DNA of 64,000 nucleotides from Gerris lacustris (lineage: Eukaryota > Arthropoda > Insecta > Hemiptera > Gerridae). The stretch is taken from NCBI GenBank assembly GCA_951217055.1, contig OX578276.1, forward strand, positions 136,963,787 to 137,027,786. The letters run 5' to 3'. The notes below the pieces were generated by a model that saw nothing but the letters and a program-made list of their open reading frames with translations, did not search any database and was not told where the DNA came from. Made by a program: the position numbers and the translations under genes. Positions 21,046-33,070 of the stretch are shown one piece after another (the stretch's first letter is position 1; every line of letters starts with the position of its first letter).

Positions 21046-23365
21046 CACTTTTAACTAATTTTTTTACAATCTGCCGTCTTGAATCAAAGTGCTAATTTAT
21101 ATGTAAAATTGTAGATGACGATATCTCCCGAATCAATTACACTGAAATCTTGATATTTGAAATTTAGCTTTCTTTCATGACATAAGAAACATCTGTAATA
21201 AGGTTTTCCAAACAGCTATTTTGTTTTACCATAGCGTTCGTATACTTATGAAAACCATGTCCCCTCTCTAACATAATAATTATGCTCCCTTCTTTAAAAC
21301 GCTAAAATAAAATCTATATATGTAGTTTGATAATTTATAAAAAATAAAAAAATATTTGTGACTGCTAATAGGGTTTTTCTAAAATTTAATACCCTAAGGG
21401 TGAAATAGGGGTAAGTAAATAAATATGGGGAATTGAGCCCAGAAGAACCTTCTAAAGTTTGGAAGGCTTATCTTCGTTTTGTAATTGAAGCAAGTATTTA
21501 CAAAAGATAATTTCAATTTTAATAGAGGGGGATACGTAAGAAAAGAACCTTTGCATTTCATGGAAAGTTAGCACTATAAAATTAAAAAATGCTCCTCCAA
21601 AAGTTGGAATCGATTGGTAATGAGGGATTCTTAAATTATTATTAATTCATGGGGCTAACAAATTAGGGTGTAGGAAATATTCTGTGGCATCATTTTACTA
21701 TCGCATAGTAAAATTATTTTAATTGTTCTTCACGGTAGTTTCTAAACCTATCAAATTAATGATTACATTAAATTAAATTATAATGTATTCTAAACTAAAA
21801 CTCTTTTGAATATGTTTAGTATAATTAATATTTCAAAAATCTTGGCGCTCTTGCCGAGTAATATTGTTAAGAAAATATTTTGTTTTGAAGTAGGTACTGT
21901 TAAAACCATGTTAGTAGTTTGATCTATAAAACAAATCACCGTATGAGATAGAGCAAGGCTCAAAGCCTGAGCTGGAAACTATTTATAAATAATGTTATGG
22001 CTTCATATAAATACATATAGGAAAGGCCGATGTATTAGCTGGGAGCCCGGTCGCAGACTTAGTGTGTATAATATCCACAGCGGCTTCCCCGCGTGTTAGT
22101 AACTCAGCAATGTCTCTCTATCCCGTGTCCCCTACATTTATCCACACCTAGTCACGTGAAACATCTGCTCTAACTGAACTTAACTCGTTCTAAATATATT
22201 TTATTTATGCATAACGAAGAACTCTCTTTTCTTATATCTCAGTATTATTGTTTACTTTTTCTTATTGTTGTTTTGAGCGGTAATGAGGTCTATAGTTAAT
22301 TAAACAGCGTTTTCATGTATTTGATTTTTTTTAAAGATAAATTTGTTCCCTTAGGAATTTTAAATTTAATTTTAGAGCCCCTGTAATAAAATAATATACA
22401 ATTTTTACTTATAACTAGTGCATTTTTATTCAGTTGTTTTTTATGTGGTGTTAGTTATACGATTTTTACATTTAAATTTAATGTCTGTCTAAATATTATC
22501 TAATATCACACTCTATAGATACTTCCATAATCACCTAGATTATTCACGAAATCAGCTAATCAAAAAATGATCAGTCAAATAGTTAGAGCTTATAGCTAAT
22601 ATCTGCGTTCTATTTGTATTTAATTTTTCTATTTGATAATCTGAAATTTGTTTTGTTTGATTGAAAACAAAAATCAATTTTTTTGGTTTAATAAATTGGT
22701 TGTATAAGTAAATAACATATATATTTATTATTCTTAATTAACTTTTTATTTTTTCTTACACAATAGTACTCTACTTCCTAATATAATTATTGTTAATCCT
22801 ATAAATATTTACGGAATTCTACAAAGCATACAAATATGTATAGTAGTTTTTAACTGCCTAACTGTAGTAGGAACATTTGATTCGAGCATTCTGCATACAT
22901 CCAGAACAATAGGTCAGGTTTGTAGAAGAACGGCGCATCTCGTAGACTAAACCTGCAATAACTTCTTTCTTTGAATATGTAATAATTGCATTGCAGTATT
23001 ATCTTTACATGGTAACATGCATTATGTTACACTGTTTTACGTCTAGGGCAGTTCTACGGACTTCAGATACATTAATAAATCTTTGGATAAGAAATATAAC
23101 TAAGTATATTGTAAATAACTTCAAATGTTTCCCTGGAAAGTGACGTATAATTTTATTGGGATTTAAATGCATTACTATTACTAATTTTAAAAATCATCAT
23201 CCCCAGAAACGCCTACTAACATCATAAAAACTGCTTGATTTAGCCTCGGTGCATGGTTTTTCATAACATTTATTAATATTTGTGTGAAACCAGCTTAGTA
23301 TATTATGCTAGAGAAGTCTTTAACGTTTATTTGACAACAGAAAGGAAATTAGAATAATAAAATGT
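21046..23365. other. No gene recognised
   Basis: About 2.3 kb of AT-rich DNA. A somewhat GC-richer patch lies at 22035-22160 (GGGAGCCCGGTCGCAG and CCCGTGTCCCCTAC), without open frame or splice evidence. No matches to the repeat families described here, except a short Rep-A echo (TTTTGGATTCAGGGGACC) near 23364-23381. Confidence 0.4.
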
Positions 23366-23435
23366 TTTGGATTCAGGGGACCTTAAAACGTTTAAAACTT
23401 AAACAGAAACAGAAATTAATCCCTGCACTTCCTTT

Positions 23436-24418
23436 TTAGGGTTTCGTTGGTAAAACCAAAAAAAGAAACCCTTATAGTTTCGTTCATGTGTCTGTCTGTC
23501 TGTCACTCTGTACGGTTCCAATAACTTTTGAATAAAAAGATATAGAAACGTGAAACTTTCCAATATTAAAGATCGTTTTGACGCGCACACAGGAAAAATA
23601 TAGCGAACTCAAAATTATCAGCTGTTCAAATCCAAAATGGCGGATAACTTACGTCATGCGAAAAAAATATTTTTTTATAATTTTAAGTGGGGTATCAAAT
23701 GAAAGGTATTGAAGAGTAGATTACAAATATATATATCACTTAGGGAAAGTGTCCAATTTTCGGCGCCATTTTGTCAAAAAACATCGAAATTTTGCGTGTC
23801 CCCCCCCCTAAAATCGTATTTCCGCTATTACTAAAAATATAGAAAAATATGCAAAATGTGCGGTCTGATGGGCCAAAGAAAAAATAAGAATAGCAACTTG
23901 GTCGGATTAACTGGGAATCCAAGATGGCGGCTGATTGATGTCACGGGAAAAAAAATATTTTTTTAAAATTTTGAGTGAGGTATCAAATGAAAGGTATTGA
24001 AGAGTAGATTACAAAAATATATAACACTTGTAGAAAGCGTTTAATTTTTCCAGCCATTTTGTCAAAAAACATCGAAATTTAGCTTGTCCCCCCCCCCCCT
24101 AAAACTATATTTCCACTCTTACTAAAAATATAGGAAAATATGCAAAATGTGCAGTCTGATGGGTCAAAGAAAAAATAAGAATAGCAACTTGGTCCGATCA
24201 ACTGGGAATCCAAGATGGCGGCTAATTGCTGTCACGGGGAAAAAAAAGTTTTTCCAAAATTTTGAGTGGGGTATCAAGTGAAAGTTATTGAAGAGTAGAT
24301 TACAAAAATATATAACACTTGTGGAAAGCGTTTAATTTTCTACGCCATTTTGTCAAAAACATCCAAATCCCCCCCCCCCCTACTACTAATTTCATGTTTA
24401 CAACACCAACGAAACCCT
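23436..24418 (+). mobile_element. Rep-C copy 1 with three internal ~290-bp units
   Basis: The left end AGGGTTTCGTTGGT (23437-23450) and right end ACCAACGAAACCCT (24405-24418) are perfect inverted repeats. After a GTCTGTCTGTCTGTC stretch, three units follow, anchored by GGTATCAAATGAAAGG at about 23691, 23979 and GGTATCAAGTGAAAG at 24270. Each has GAAGAGTAGATTACAAA, ATATATAACAC and a C-run at the same relative position. AAGATGGCGGC occurs at 23921 and 24212. There is no coding sequence. Shared core motifs link it to Rep-D. Confidence 0.75.
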
Positions 24419-24639
24419 TTTTACGTGAGACTTCACGCACTACCAATTTATTTATATATCCTTTTTAGGTCAATGTACGTAAATAAATGTAAAACAAGTA
24501 TAAACTATTATTATGTAAGGTACGTCAAATCTATTTCATTTCTTTAATCTGTGTCTTCAATTTAAAGTGGGGGTTAAATTACAAAGGGTCACGATTTTAT
24601 AAGAATGCATTCATATGTAACATTTTATTGTTTTTTGTG

Positions 24640-25135
24640 TTTTGCTTCCGAGCTTACCAAAGGTAAGTTAAGTAAGCTATGTAATCGTTCTGAAAAACGA
24701 AAATTTTTTTTTGTCTCCAACTTTAAAAATTCCGAGACAGAAATCCTTTCAGGACGTCAAAGACCATTTTTGGTTCCTTATCTGTTTTTCCTCTGTCTGT
24801 CTGTCGGTCCGTCTATCTGTCTGCCTGTTTGTCTCTCTGTCGTTCAATTTTTGCGTGCTTAAAAACTACTCGTCTGATTTTAATGAAATTTGGATGGTAG
24901 GTCATAATTAGTCTAAAGTTGGTCCCATATAACTTTCAACCTTCTATGCCCAATTATTTTTCTTCCATATGCGCACAAACATACATTTATTTACACCTAT
25001 ATTTTCAAAAGTACTCATCTAATTTCAAAAAATTTGAATTGTTTGTCGAAAGTAGTCCGCGGATAGCCCGAGATTAATTTCTACTACCTGCGCACATTAA
25101 ATATAACATTTTAACTTTTTGGCTATTGCTAAATA
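24640..25135 (+). repeat. Rep-B copy 2
   Basis: This has GCTTCCGAGCTTACCAAAGG, GAGACAGAAATCC, a CTGTCTGTCTGTCGGTC stretch, the GAAATTTGGATGGTAGGTC phrase and ATGCGCACAAACATACA. It stops before the family's ACACTAATTGGCAG end. Overlapping ORFs are produced by the simple repeat and are not genes. Confidence 0.65.
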
Positions 25136-26255
25136 GACAATAGACATTTATATTTACAAAATTATGTTATAATACAAAAAGGTGTTTTGATGTATTCACT
25201 TCTTTATAAAATATATTTTTTTCACTTCTCAATAATAATTTTTTAAACATCACGTCTCTATTTATCTAAACAAATCATACTAACGCCAATAATTTCCTTT
25301 ACAGTTAATTTGCTACAACCAGTTTATGTACTTTTTAACTTTAAAAAAATACTAAGATATGACTAAGTAGATAAGGTGAACACAGTGAAGGATTTATCAG
25401 ACACGAAGAGGCCTTGAGCCGCCCTTAAATGTTCACATCAATCCTGGCAATTCTGCTTTAACGATTTCTTGTTATTTAATGCGAAATATAGCTGGCTTGA
25501 GTATATGTTTCATCGTTTTATTTAAAACTTAAAATTATTATTATAAGCTACACGATTAGAAGAACTATTCTCTTATAAAGCTATGTTCTGCAGAAATTTG
25601 ACTTATAATTAACGTTTTGTAATAAACAGTTCTTGATATTGGCTTAGTTTTGGTTGGATATTAAAGTTGCGAAGGTATAATTCAATTTATGAATGAGCAT
25701 AGATATAGATGTGTGACATCTGGTTTATATTTGCTTAAAAGTATAACTTGAACGATGAAACAAAAAAGAGCTAATTTTTTTTTTTTTTGCCTTCCCTAGG
25801 AAATAGATTGGAATGGAAGATAATTTGCTGTGTCCATAATATGTAGATAATAATAGAGAAGGGAAGCAGACTCAGGCCAGTGAAGGGAGGGGGGGGGGGG
25901 TTAGCCAGGAGTTTTGCCTTCCAAGTTTGCCTAGTTCATTTCTGTGTCCAGGTAGGGGTCAATGGACTGAACTGGGACGAGTAAACAGTAGGGTGAATCT
26001 TTAGTTCTGCCTCCACTCATTCACCTGCTCCATCCATTATACAACTAGCTCGAGGCTCCCTTCATTTTCATTAATACCTTAGCAAACAACAAATCCTAGT
26101 AAACACCCTCATTCTAACTCAAGCAAAACTGGCGCCAACAAAACGCTTCCCCTTATATTCTTACCCTACAAGTATACGAGAAACATAATTTAAATTAGTA
26201 ACTTTATAAGTGGTACAGAGTGTTTGCAATATTCATGTACTCTTACTGGCACTTC
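25136..26255. other. No gene recognised; G-run and GC-richer patch
   Basis: A G-run of about 14 lies at 25887-25901 in a less AT-rich block (25850-26150). The block has no long open frame and no clear splice signals. It may be a decayed element or regulatory DNA; nothing specific can be said. Confidence 0.35.
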
Positions 26256-26365
26256 TTTAGATTGTTACTCCCCTTATAAAATAACAGAGGGGAGTAACAA
26301 TCTAAAGGTATACGGAATGTTCTTCTTTAGAATGTTACTCCCCTATAAAAAAAGAAGTGTAATAT
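26256..26365. repeat. Two hairpin units related to the 20.7-kb array
   Basis: TTTAGATTGTTACTCCCC pairs with GGGGAGTAACAATCTAAA, then TATACGGAATGTTCTTCTTT leads to a second, broken hairpin. The same linker (inverted) and the same arms occur at 20735-21045, so this is a dispersed hairpin family. Confidence 0.7.
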
Positions 26366-26394
26366 TCCTTTGTCTATAATATATATTGGTAATA

Positions 26395-26745
26395 ACGATA
26401 AGGTAAATTACATTTTTTCAGGAAATTTTCATTGCCCAACCATTAGGTATTAGCATGAATTATTTCAAAATTTTAGAACCAGCCGTTAGATAGTGATAGT
26501 GGTTGAGGGGGGAGGGATTTTTAGGGTATACTTTAACTTATTAAACCAATAAATAATGCAACATTTAAAAAAGCATATATATTATTGTAACCTACACTTC
26601 AGTAGCTTTCATTTGATATCCCACTCAAAATTAAAAAAAAAAAAAATAGAAAATATAGCCCACAAACTTGGCAATTTTTTAAAATTGAGAATTCCCTCCC
26701 GGAATTTTTATCACCCCACAATAAGATATTAGTAGGTGTGTGAAA
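26395..26745 (-). repeat. Rep-C fragment, inverted
   Basis: Minus-strand match to the Rep-C unit at 44496-44800: ATATCAAATGAAAGCTACTG, a poly-C-equivalent G-run, CTATCACTATCTAAC and the TGGGCAATGAAAATTTCC phrase. Only about one unit is present. Confidence 0.5.
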
Positions 26746-26774
26746 GAATCAAATATACGCTTTAAGCCATATTA

Positions 26775-26830
26775 TAAGTTCGAGATGTTTCGACCCTTCG
26801 TAAGGTCATTTTCAGTCTGTTCCTGTTTTA
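26775..26830 (-). other. Penelope-like 3'-tail motif
   Basis: Read on the minus strand: CTGAAAATGACCTTACGAAG, then GGTCGAAACATC. A GACC...GGTC stem lies directly before GAAAC. This is the general form of many Penelope-like element tails, whose cores are known to include minimal hammerhead motifs; here CTGATGA is degraded. No adjacent reverse transcriptase or endonuclease coding is visible. Confidence 0.35.
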
Positions 26831-26959
26831 TTAATTATAGGTATGTCTTAAGTGATTCTGTTTTATTAAAGTAGAATTAAAAGCTAAAATTAAAATTAAT
26901 TATTACTTTATGAGAGTTCGTCACAATCGTCAAATTATGTCAATGAATAGATACACAAT

Positions 26960-27600
26960 TTTTTACTTTCTCATATAAAGAGAAAGTATTGTGATGGCGC
27001 GAAAATTCGATTTTGAGATTTTGATGGATTTACACGTTTTGAGGTCCCCTGAGTCCAAAAAAGTGGTTTTTAAAAAATGTCTGTCTGTCGTCTGTCGTCT
27101 GTCGTCTGTCGTCTGTCTGTCGTCTGTGCAGACGCCTGGAGCCCAAACTACTGGGCCGATTTTGACGAAATTTGGCATACATGTTCAGAAAAATCATACC
27201 CCGAGGCGAAATCGAGAAATGAATTTTAGCTCTAAATTTGGGGGCGCTACCCCCCAAAAACTCTGAAAAAACATGAAAAAAAATTATTTCTCGAAAACGG
27301 TTCCGACGATTTTGATTAAAAAATTCTAAAATGTAGTCCATTTGAATACGAATCCAACGATATAAGCCGTTTTCCCGGGAAAAATCTAGTTCCTGAGATA
27401 TTAGCTTAAAACGCGGACGGAGAGAGCCCGGGTTCGATTCCCCGACCAGGAGAAGTTATTTTTATGATAAATTTTGATGAAATGTTCAATAATATTTAAA
27501 TGTACATTTGAAAACTAATAAATGGAAACACTGGGCTAAGTAATTATAAACTCATATATGAGAAAGTTTGTCTGAGTTGTCTCGGACCGATTTTTTTATT
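26960..27600 (+). repeat. Rep-A, most complete copy in the window
   Basis: It begins with a terminal hairpin ACTTTCTC-ATATAAA-GAGAAAGT, then TATTGTGATGGCGCG, GATGGATTTACACGTTTTGA, a (GTCTGTCGTCT)n stretch at about 27078-27127, and GGGCCGATTTTGACGAAATT. Next comes a box-B-like GGTTCGATTCC at 27431-27441, preceded by TTCCTGAG and followed by CCAGGAG, which can pair like a tRNA acceptor. The end is GTCTCGGACCGATTTTTTT. The family has at least six copies here. The ORFs within it are not conserved. The class is unknown. Confidence 0.65.
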
Positions 27601-28979
27601 TACATATTTAATAAAAATAACAATATAAAATGTAATTTTTTTATTTTTAATTTTAATAATAGTCTATATACTATAAAGCCGCATGTAACATATAAAATTA
27701 TAAACATTGACAACAGAACCGGTAACTATTAATAACAAATCGTTTTTGGAAAAGATAATAAATAAATAAATAAATGAGTAAACTAGATAAATAAAAAGGA
27801 AATAGATAAATAAAAAGGAAATAGATGAATAAAAAAGTTGCGCCAGTGTTTTAAATTTCATTTCTTTAGCTTAAACGGTTCGGGCGCTATGGACCAAAGT
27901 GTTTCGATAAGTATCTACGAAACCCTAAAAACGGCTGTGACGATTTGATATTTTAAAATTCTAAATTGTAGTTTATTTATAAACTAATTTAACTATAAAA
28001 GTTGTTATCCCAAGAAATATCTAAACTCCGAGTAATTGTTGAATAAAAATGAATAATATGATAGTAAAATGTTTTTTATGAGTTTACCGGACCGATTTTC
28101 AATTTTTTTGTTCACGTACATGCTAAAATGACAAATTTTCTGCTCAAACCTTTTCATCCTGTTGGATAACAGAGCATAAGGTTAGTCTGTGAATGGCTTA
28201 GTATGAGATCATACTAAGAGATCAGGAAATAATTTTAAGGCAGTGTTAGAATTAGAATATATTATTTAAGTATGAAACTTAAGATATCAAGTGAATAAAT
28301 TAAAAGTTAAAAATTACAACTTCACAACTAACTGTTCGTGTCTGAGCTATTAGTCTACAGACCAAGAATAAACATAACTGCCTTTTTTTATTTCCTTAAA
28401 CTAAGCTTCCCTTATTTTCACTCTGTGCATTACTCATAGAAGTAAATACTTAATGATGGTTGAAGCAAATCTTCTAAATTAGAGTTATTCATAGATCGAT
28501 AAACAGTGAGTTAGTTTGAAAAGAATTGGCTTCATAAAAATACGAGACTGCATACTGCAGCCAAATGCAATTATAGACCTAGAACAAGGACTCACCATAA
28601 AAACAAACCACTCCCGACTAATATAAATACACTGGGCATAAAGACAAAACAGAACTACTGCCACGGATCAAAGTAACATTGCACTGAGTTATATATTAAT
28701 GCTATATCAACCACAATTATTAATTAGATTGATTCTTAAAGGTTATTTAATTACCCGAAAACTTGTCTTAACACAACAATACATAACAGTGAAGGTTTTT
28801 TGTGGTGGATGTTTTCAAAAAAGCCTTTTATAATAGGATTGCGGCGTTCTTATTTTTAAATTTGATATTTTAGTGAAGGTCATTATTTCTATAAAGCTTT
28901 AGCTTTTATAATAAAGAAAATTTTTTATAGTTTATTGTTAGTTAATTTTTGTCACCAAAGTCAATTATTTTAATTTTCT

Positions 28980-28980
<1 letters not shown>
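27601..28980. other. Mostly unassigned; short Rep-C end at 27862-27935
   Basis: AAACGGTTCGGGCGCTATGG to ATCTACGAAACCCTAAAAACG (27873-27935) is an inverted Rep-C-like terminus. An AATAAATAAATAAATG simple repeat lies near 27757. No genes were seen in the remainder. Confidence 0.4.
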
Positions 28981-29057
<77 letters not shown>

Positions 29058-29072
29058 TCATATATATATATA
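28981..29072. repeat. (TA)n microsatellite, interrupted
   Basis: TA repeats at 28983-29054 and again at 29060-29072, separated by AATTCA. Confidence 0.9.
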
Positions 29073-29160
29073 ATTCATCAAATAAATTAATATTCAATAT
29101 TTATACGTCTTTTTTCAAACCACTTACTAAATAATATTTTTCGATATCATCAAAAATAAT

Positions 29161-29346
29161 AGGATTTTAGTGGGTCGTTGAAGGGTTTGAAATAACTTAT
29201 CTTCACAACTTTTCGTTTTACATTTGGCTATATTTCGCCCCTCTCCGAGGCATAGACGTGCCTATAGAACGAAATATAGCTAAATGTAAAACGAAAAGTT
29301 GTGAAGATAAGTTATTTCAAACCCTTCAACGACCCACTAAAATCCT
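29161..29346. mobile_element. 186-bp foldback element with 77-bp arms
   Basis: Arms 29161-29237 and 29270-29346 are inverted copies with about one mismatch. Outer ends are AGGATTTTAGTGGGTCG and its complement. The 32-base loop is GC-richer (CCCCTCTCCGAGGC). Such length and near identity indicate a recently formed hairpin MITE. No second copy was found in this window. Confidence 0.8.
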
Positions 29347-29489
29347 ATGAAGTTACGGAAAAAGGGACAAATAAAACAAACCACATCAAAAATAAGGGTT
29401 TACTTACTTACTCTTGGTCATATTTCAAAGTTTTCAAATAACAGAACAAACCTGAACACTAAATCAAGAAAAAATTTAGAGCTAGGCCA

Positions 29490-30290
29490 TGTATAAATCT
29501 GACAATGTCTTTATGGCCGAGAAAATCACCTACTTCAATATTGGTCCGAATTCTCCTACCGTGCTCCTAATATGTTTTCTCAATAATATTTTTTCTCTTT
29601 CGTGTACCTAATATTTTTCTAATTATTCTTCTTTCGAAGACTCTGAGGCGTGTTATTTCTTTACTAAGCAAAACCCATGATTCAGATCCATAACATAATA
29701 CTAATGGTCTTATGAGAGATTTGTAGAGCATTAGTTTTGATGTTCTGGATAGTACATCAAACTAATGCTTGGATCTGAACAACTTTATATTGGCATAGTA
29801 TACTCTACTTCCTGCCAGTATTCTTCAGCTTATTTCCTATTGGGTTTTATTTAGACTATTCATTTCGGACCCTAAATAGGTAAAACTGTCGATCTCTTCA
29901 AAATAATAACTACCAATATTGATATTGCTAAGTTGTCTGTATGATCCTTGCTGGGTCAGCTGCATGTATCTTGTTTTCTCTTGGTTGATACTAAGTCCCA
30001 TTGGTTTAGCCTTTTCTTCAATCAATGCGCAAATATCTCTCCCAATCTATTTTTGTTTCTTGTCATTATGATGTGACGATGTCGTGAGCATACGCACTGA
30101 TCTGCCAGGATTTTTAAGTGATGTTTCCTTTGTTTTCCGCCTCTTTCACAATCTGGTGCAACGCTAGGTCAAATAATACGGCAGATAGATCATCTCCTTG
30201 TCGAACTCCAGTATTAATTTGAAAAGGTTCCCCAACTTTTTTCCTATAATTACTTTGTCTCGGGCATTACAATATGTCAATTCAACTAAT
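29490..30290 (-). pseudogene. Non-LTR retrotransposon (LINE) reverse-transcriptase remnant
   Basis: Minus-strand pieces in several frames read, in order: EPFQINTGVRQGDDLSAVLF (the conserved G-V-R-Q-G-D block), AYAHDI in place of the catalytic YADD motif, KPMGLSINQEKTRYM, IDSFTYLGSEMNS, LYKSLIRPL..YGSESWVL and RLRVFERRIIRKILG. This order is that of the RT domain and downstream region of LINEs with FxYLGS and YGSExW motifs. Frameshifts and stops separate the blocks, and the first catalytic Asp is His. It is a dead fragment. Confidence 0.8.
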
Positions 30291-31764
30291 CATCAGTAGC
30301 GATGGTAAAATCAAAGCGGAAATAAACTCAAGGACTGCGGGTAAATTGTTTCAAGCACTTAATAAGAGGTTTATTGGTAGTATGCATATAAAATATAACA
30401 TACTAGAAGTTAAAGTATTTAACTTTAACTACAAATAAATTGATCAATAGGTTCAAACACTCAAAAAAAAATCAGTGAGATACCAATTGTGAGTTGTGGA
30501 TAATCATCTGGAGAAATTGACTTTTTTTTGGATAGCAGAAGGTACATAAAAAAATATCTACGTGTAATCTTAACTATAAAATAAAGACAACAAGAAAATT
30601 ATATTGTTTATTTGTTATGAATTAACATTAACAAATTCGTTTATTTTTTTAAATTTGATGTTTAAGGTGATAGGTAAAAGAAACAAATCTTAACGACTGC
30701 ATTGCTTATGGTTAAAGGACTGAGGAATTGCCAATGGAAATCAGGAAAAATAAGTCAGCTTACAATCATAAATATAAAAATCTTGTGCTTTTGGATTTGG
30801 GTTATTTGTAAAAACAACGTATACGTAGTGATTAACCCATAAAGCTGTATTTTTGAACCACAATCATATTGTGGGTTCACAAACGGTTTTGATCGCATTC
30901 ATTTCATTATCGTTATCTGTGTAATGAACTTTACTAGAATGAAAGGCAAGTTAATGTCAAAGTAATTTGTAATATATATTTCTTGTATATTGAATTATGT
31001 TTTGTCCCCATTATTCTTAATATCATTATTCTTATTATTATTGCAATTTTAAATTTAAAAAAAATTATTTTACTCTTACTAATTCACAAAAAAGAAGAAA
31101 AAAATACAAATTATATATTTATGGTCTCCACGTGTGTGCCTCCTACATAAAATTATTTATTTAAGGTCATTTTTTAACGTCTTGAAAAAAACTAACATGT
31201 AAATAAATTCAACGTTATTAAAAATAAAAATCTATGCCGATACATAACTAATATATGATGTTGCAGTAAAAAAAAAAAAGATAATATTGTTGGATGTAAT
31301 GGTGACCTGCAAGATCATGGCAGCTATTTAACTCGACGCATAGGCTCATTTTATAAATGTAATAATTATATTTATTATCACGTATTGCAATGATTATTAG
31401 CTATTAGTGGAGTATTAATACTGTACATTAGTATCAGTGTAATTGTATGTACATATTTTTTTATTTTGAGAAGGAAAAAACTATTGCACTAACCTTGGCT
31501 CAAATGAACTTGAGATTATTATTGTTTTATATTATATTATCGTTTTTTGTTGTATCGAATATTAATTTTTTTTTCGTTTATTTTTATTGTGTACTGCAGC
31601 TACATAAATATAGGAAAAATATATATGAGTAAATCCTCCTGATGTATTAAAGAACGATGCACTGATAAAAATATATAAATACCAATGGGTAAATAGTACA
31701 AAATGCAAAACGTTCTAGAGCAGCGATCGCCAACCGTTGGTCGGTGCACCTGTTGCCTTTACAC
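30291..31764. other. No gene recognised
   Basis: AT-rich DNA with many A and T runs. No open frame of interest and no match to the families described. Confidence 0.45.
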
Positions 31765-32107
31765 TTGTTTCTCTACCACATACATACAAACGTACATTAA
31801 CTTACACCAATCTTCAAAAGTTCTCATCTGATTATTAATAAATTGGGATGGGTTGTCGAAAGTAAACCCGTAGATAGTCTCAGATTAATTTTAACCACCT
31901 CCGCACACGAAGTATTGCTTAATTAATACTTTTATTCGAGTAACAAATCAAAACAATTATGACGGATTTAAAAAAAAAATAATTAAATTAATTTGACAAT
32001 AATGGGTGCTCAGGTGGAAAAGGAAGAAATGGGTGCAAAGGGTTGAAACTTTTATGTGATCACTTAGCTTATAGCTTCCGTTACCTTCGGTAAGCTCGAA
32101 AGCAAAA
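31765..32107. repeat. Rep-B pieces in opposite orientations
   Basis: 31765-31985 matches the family's 3' half on the plus strand (CATACAAACGTACATT, TCAAAACAATTATGACGG). 32010-32107 matches its 5' part on the minus strand (GGGTTGAAACTTTTATGTG, then CCTTCGGTAAGCTCGAAAGC). The copy is rearranged by inversion or composed of two insertions. Confidence 0.5.
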
Positions 32108-32454
32108 AATGTAATATTTAATGAATAAATTTTATCTTTAAATCTTCCTGCTGAATTAGTATGCCAAATTTATTGGGATATAAACTATTTTTTTTAAAAA
32201 AACAATATATTATAAGACGCTTTTTCAGGCGAAACCTAGTTTTCAATCAAATAATAAATAATTTGGTTCATGAGACTTTGACAAAGCTCTATACGTATAC
32301 GCTAATCCTCGTAATAAATTAATACATATACGTTTTCATCTTACCCTTTATATATTCTATAAAAAAATTATTTCCATGTTAATGCACACGATATTTTCGG
32401 GATTTTTACACGATAGTAGGTACTATACAAATACATTTAAAAGAACTAAGTTAG

Positions 32455-33070
32455 AAAATAGACTGCCAATTAGTGTGGCAAATAGCTTCCTCGCAACCTA
32501 TCATGTACTTTATTGATTTTTTGCTTTTACAAGCCATTATTGTCTAATTTGTTTGTTTCCCCCGTTTTTTTAATCTGTCAAAATTGTTTTATTGTTTTGA
32601 TTTTTTACGTAAATTAAAGTATCAATTATAAATTATACTTAAAAGTTAAAGAGCGCAGACGGTTGAAATTAATCTGGTGCTAGCTGCGGGCTACTCTCGA
32701 CAAAACAACCAAATTTCATAAAAATCAGATGAGTATTTTTGAATATATAGGTGTAAATAAATGTATGTTTGTGCGCATGTGGAAGAGAAACGAATGGGCG
32801 CAGAAGTTTGAAACTTAAATGGGACCAACAATGGGCTAATTATACACCTACCATACAAATTTTATTAAAATCGGACGTGTAGTTTTTAAGATATGTTCAA
32901 GGCAAAAATTGAGCGACAAACAGACGCGGAACCAAAATTGCTCCCTAATGTCTTAAAGGATTTCTGTTTTCTGTCTTTGCATTATTGAAATCAGAGACAT
33001 AAAATATTTTCGTTATACAATATTTTGTCACACAGCTTCTGTTGTCTTCGGTAAGCTCGGAAGCAAAAAT
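32455..33070 (-). repeat. Rep-B copy, nearly full length
   Basis: Minus-strand copy running from TGCCAATTAGTGTGGC (32462) through GAAATTAATCTGGTGC, TGTTTGTGCGCATGTGG, ATGGGACCAACAATGGG and GATTTCTGTTTTCTGTC to GGTAAGCTCGGAAGC (33050-33065). Limits agree with copy 1 and with 37675-38340. Confidence 0.65.

Noticed and set aside
24605..24911. Overlapping 85- and 66-codon frames rich in V, C, L and S
   Set aside because: Products of the CTGTCTGTCTGTC tract in Rep-B; frames are not conserved in other copies.
27030..27341. 103-codon minus-strand frame and 91-codon plus-strand frame
   Set aside because: They lie wholly in Rep-A and arise from its TGTC repeat; other Rep-A copies do not keep the frame.
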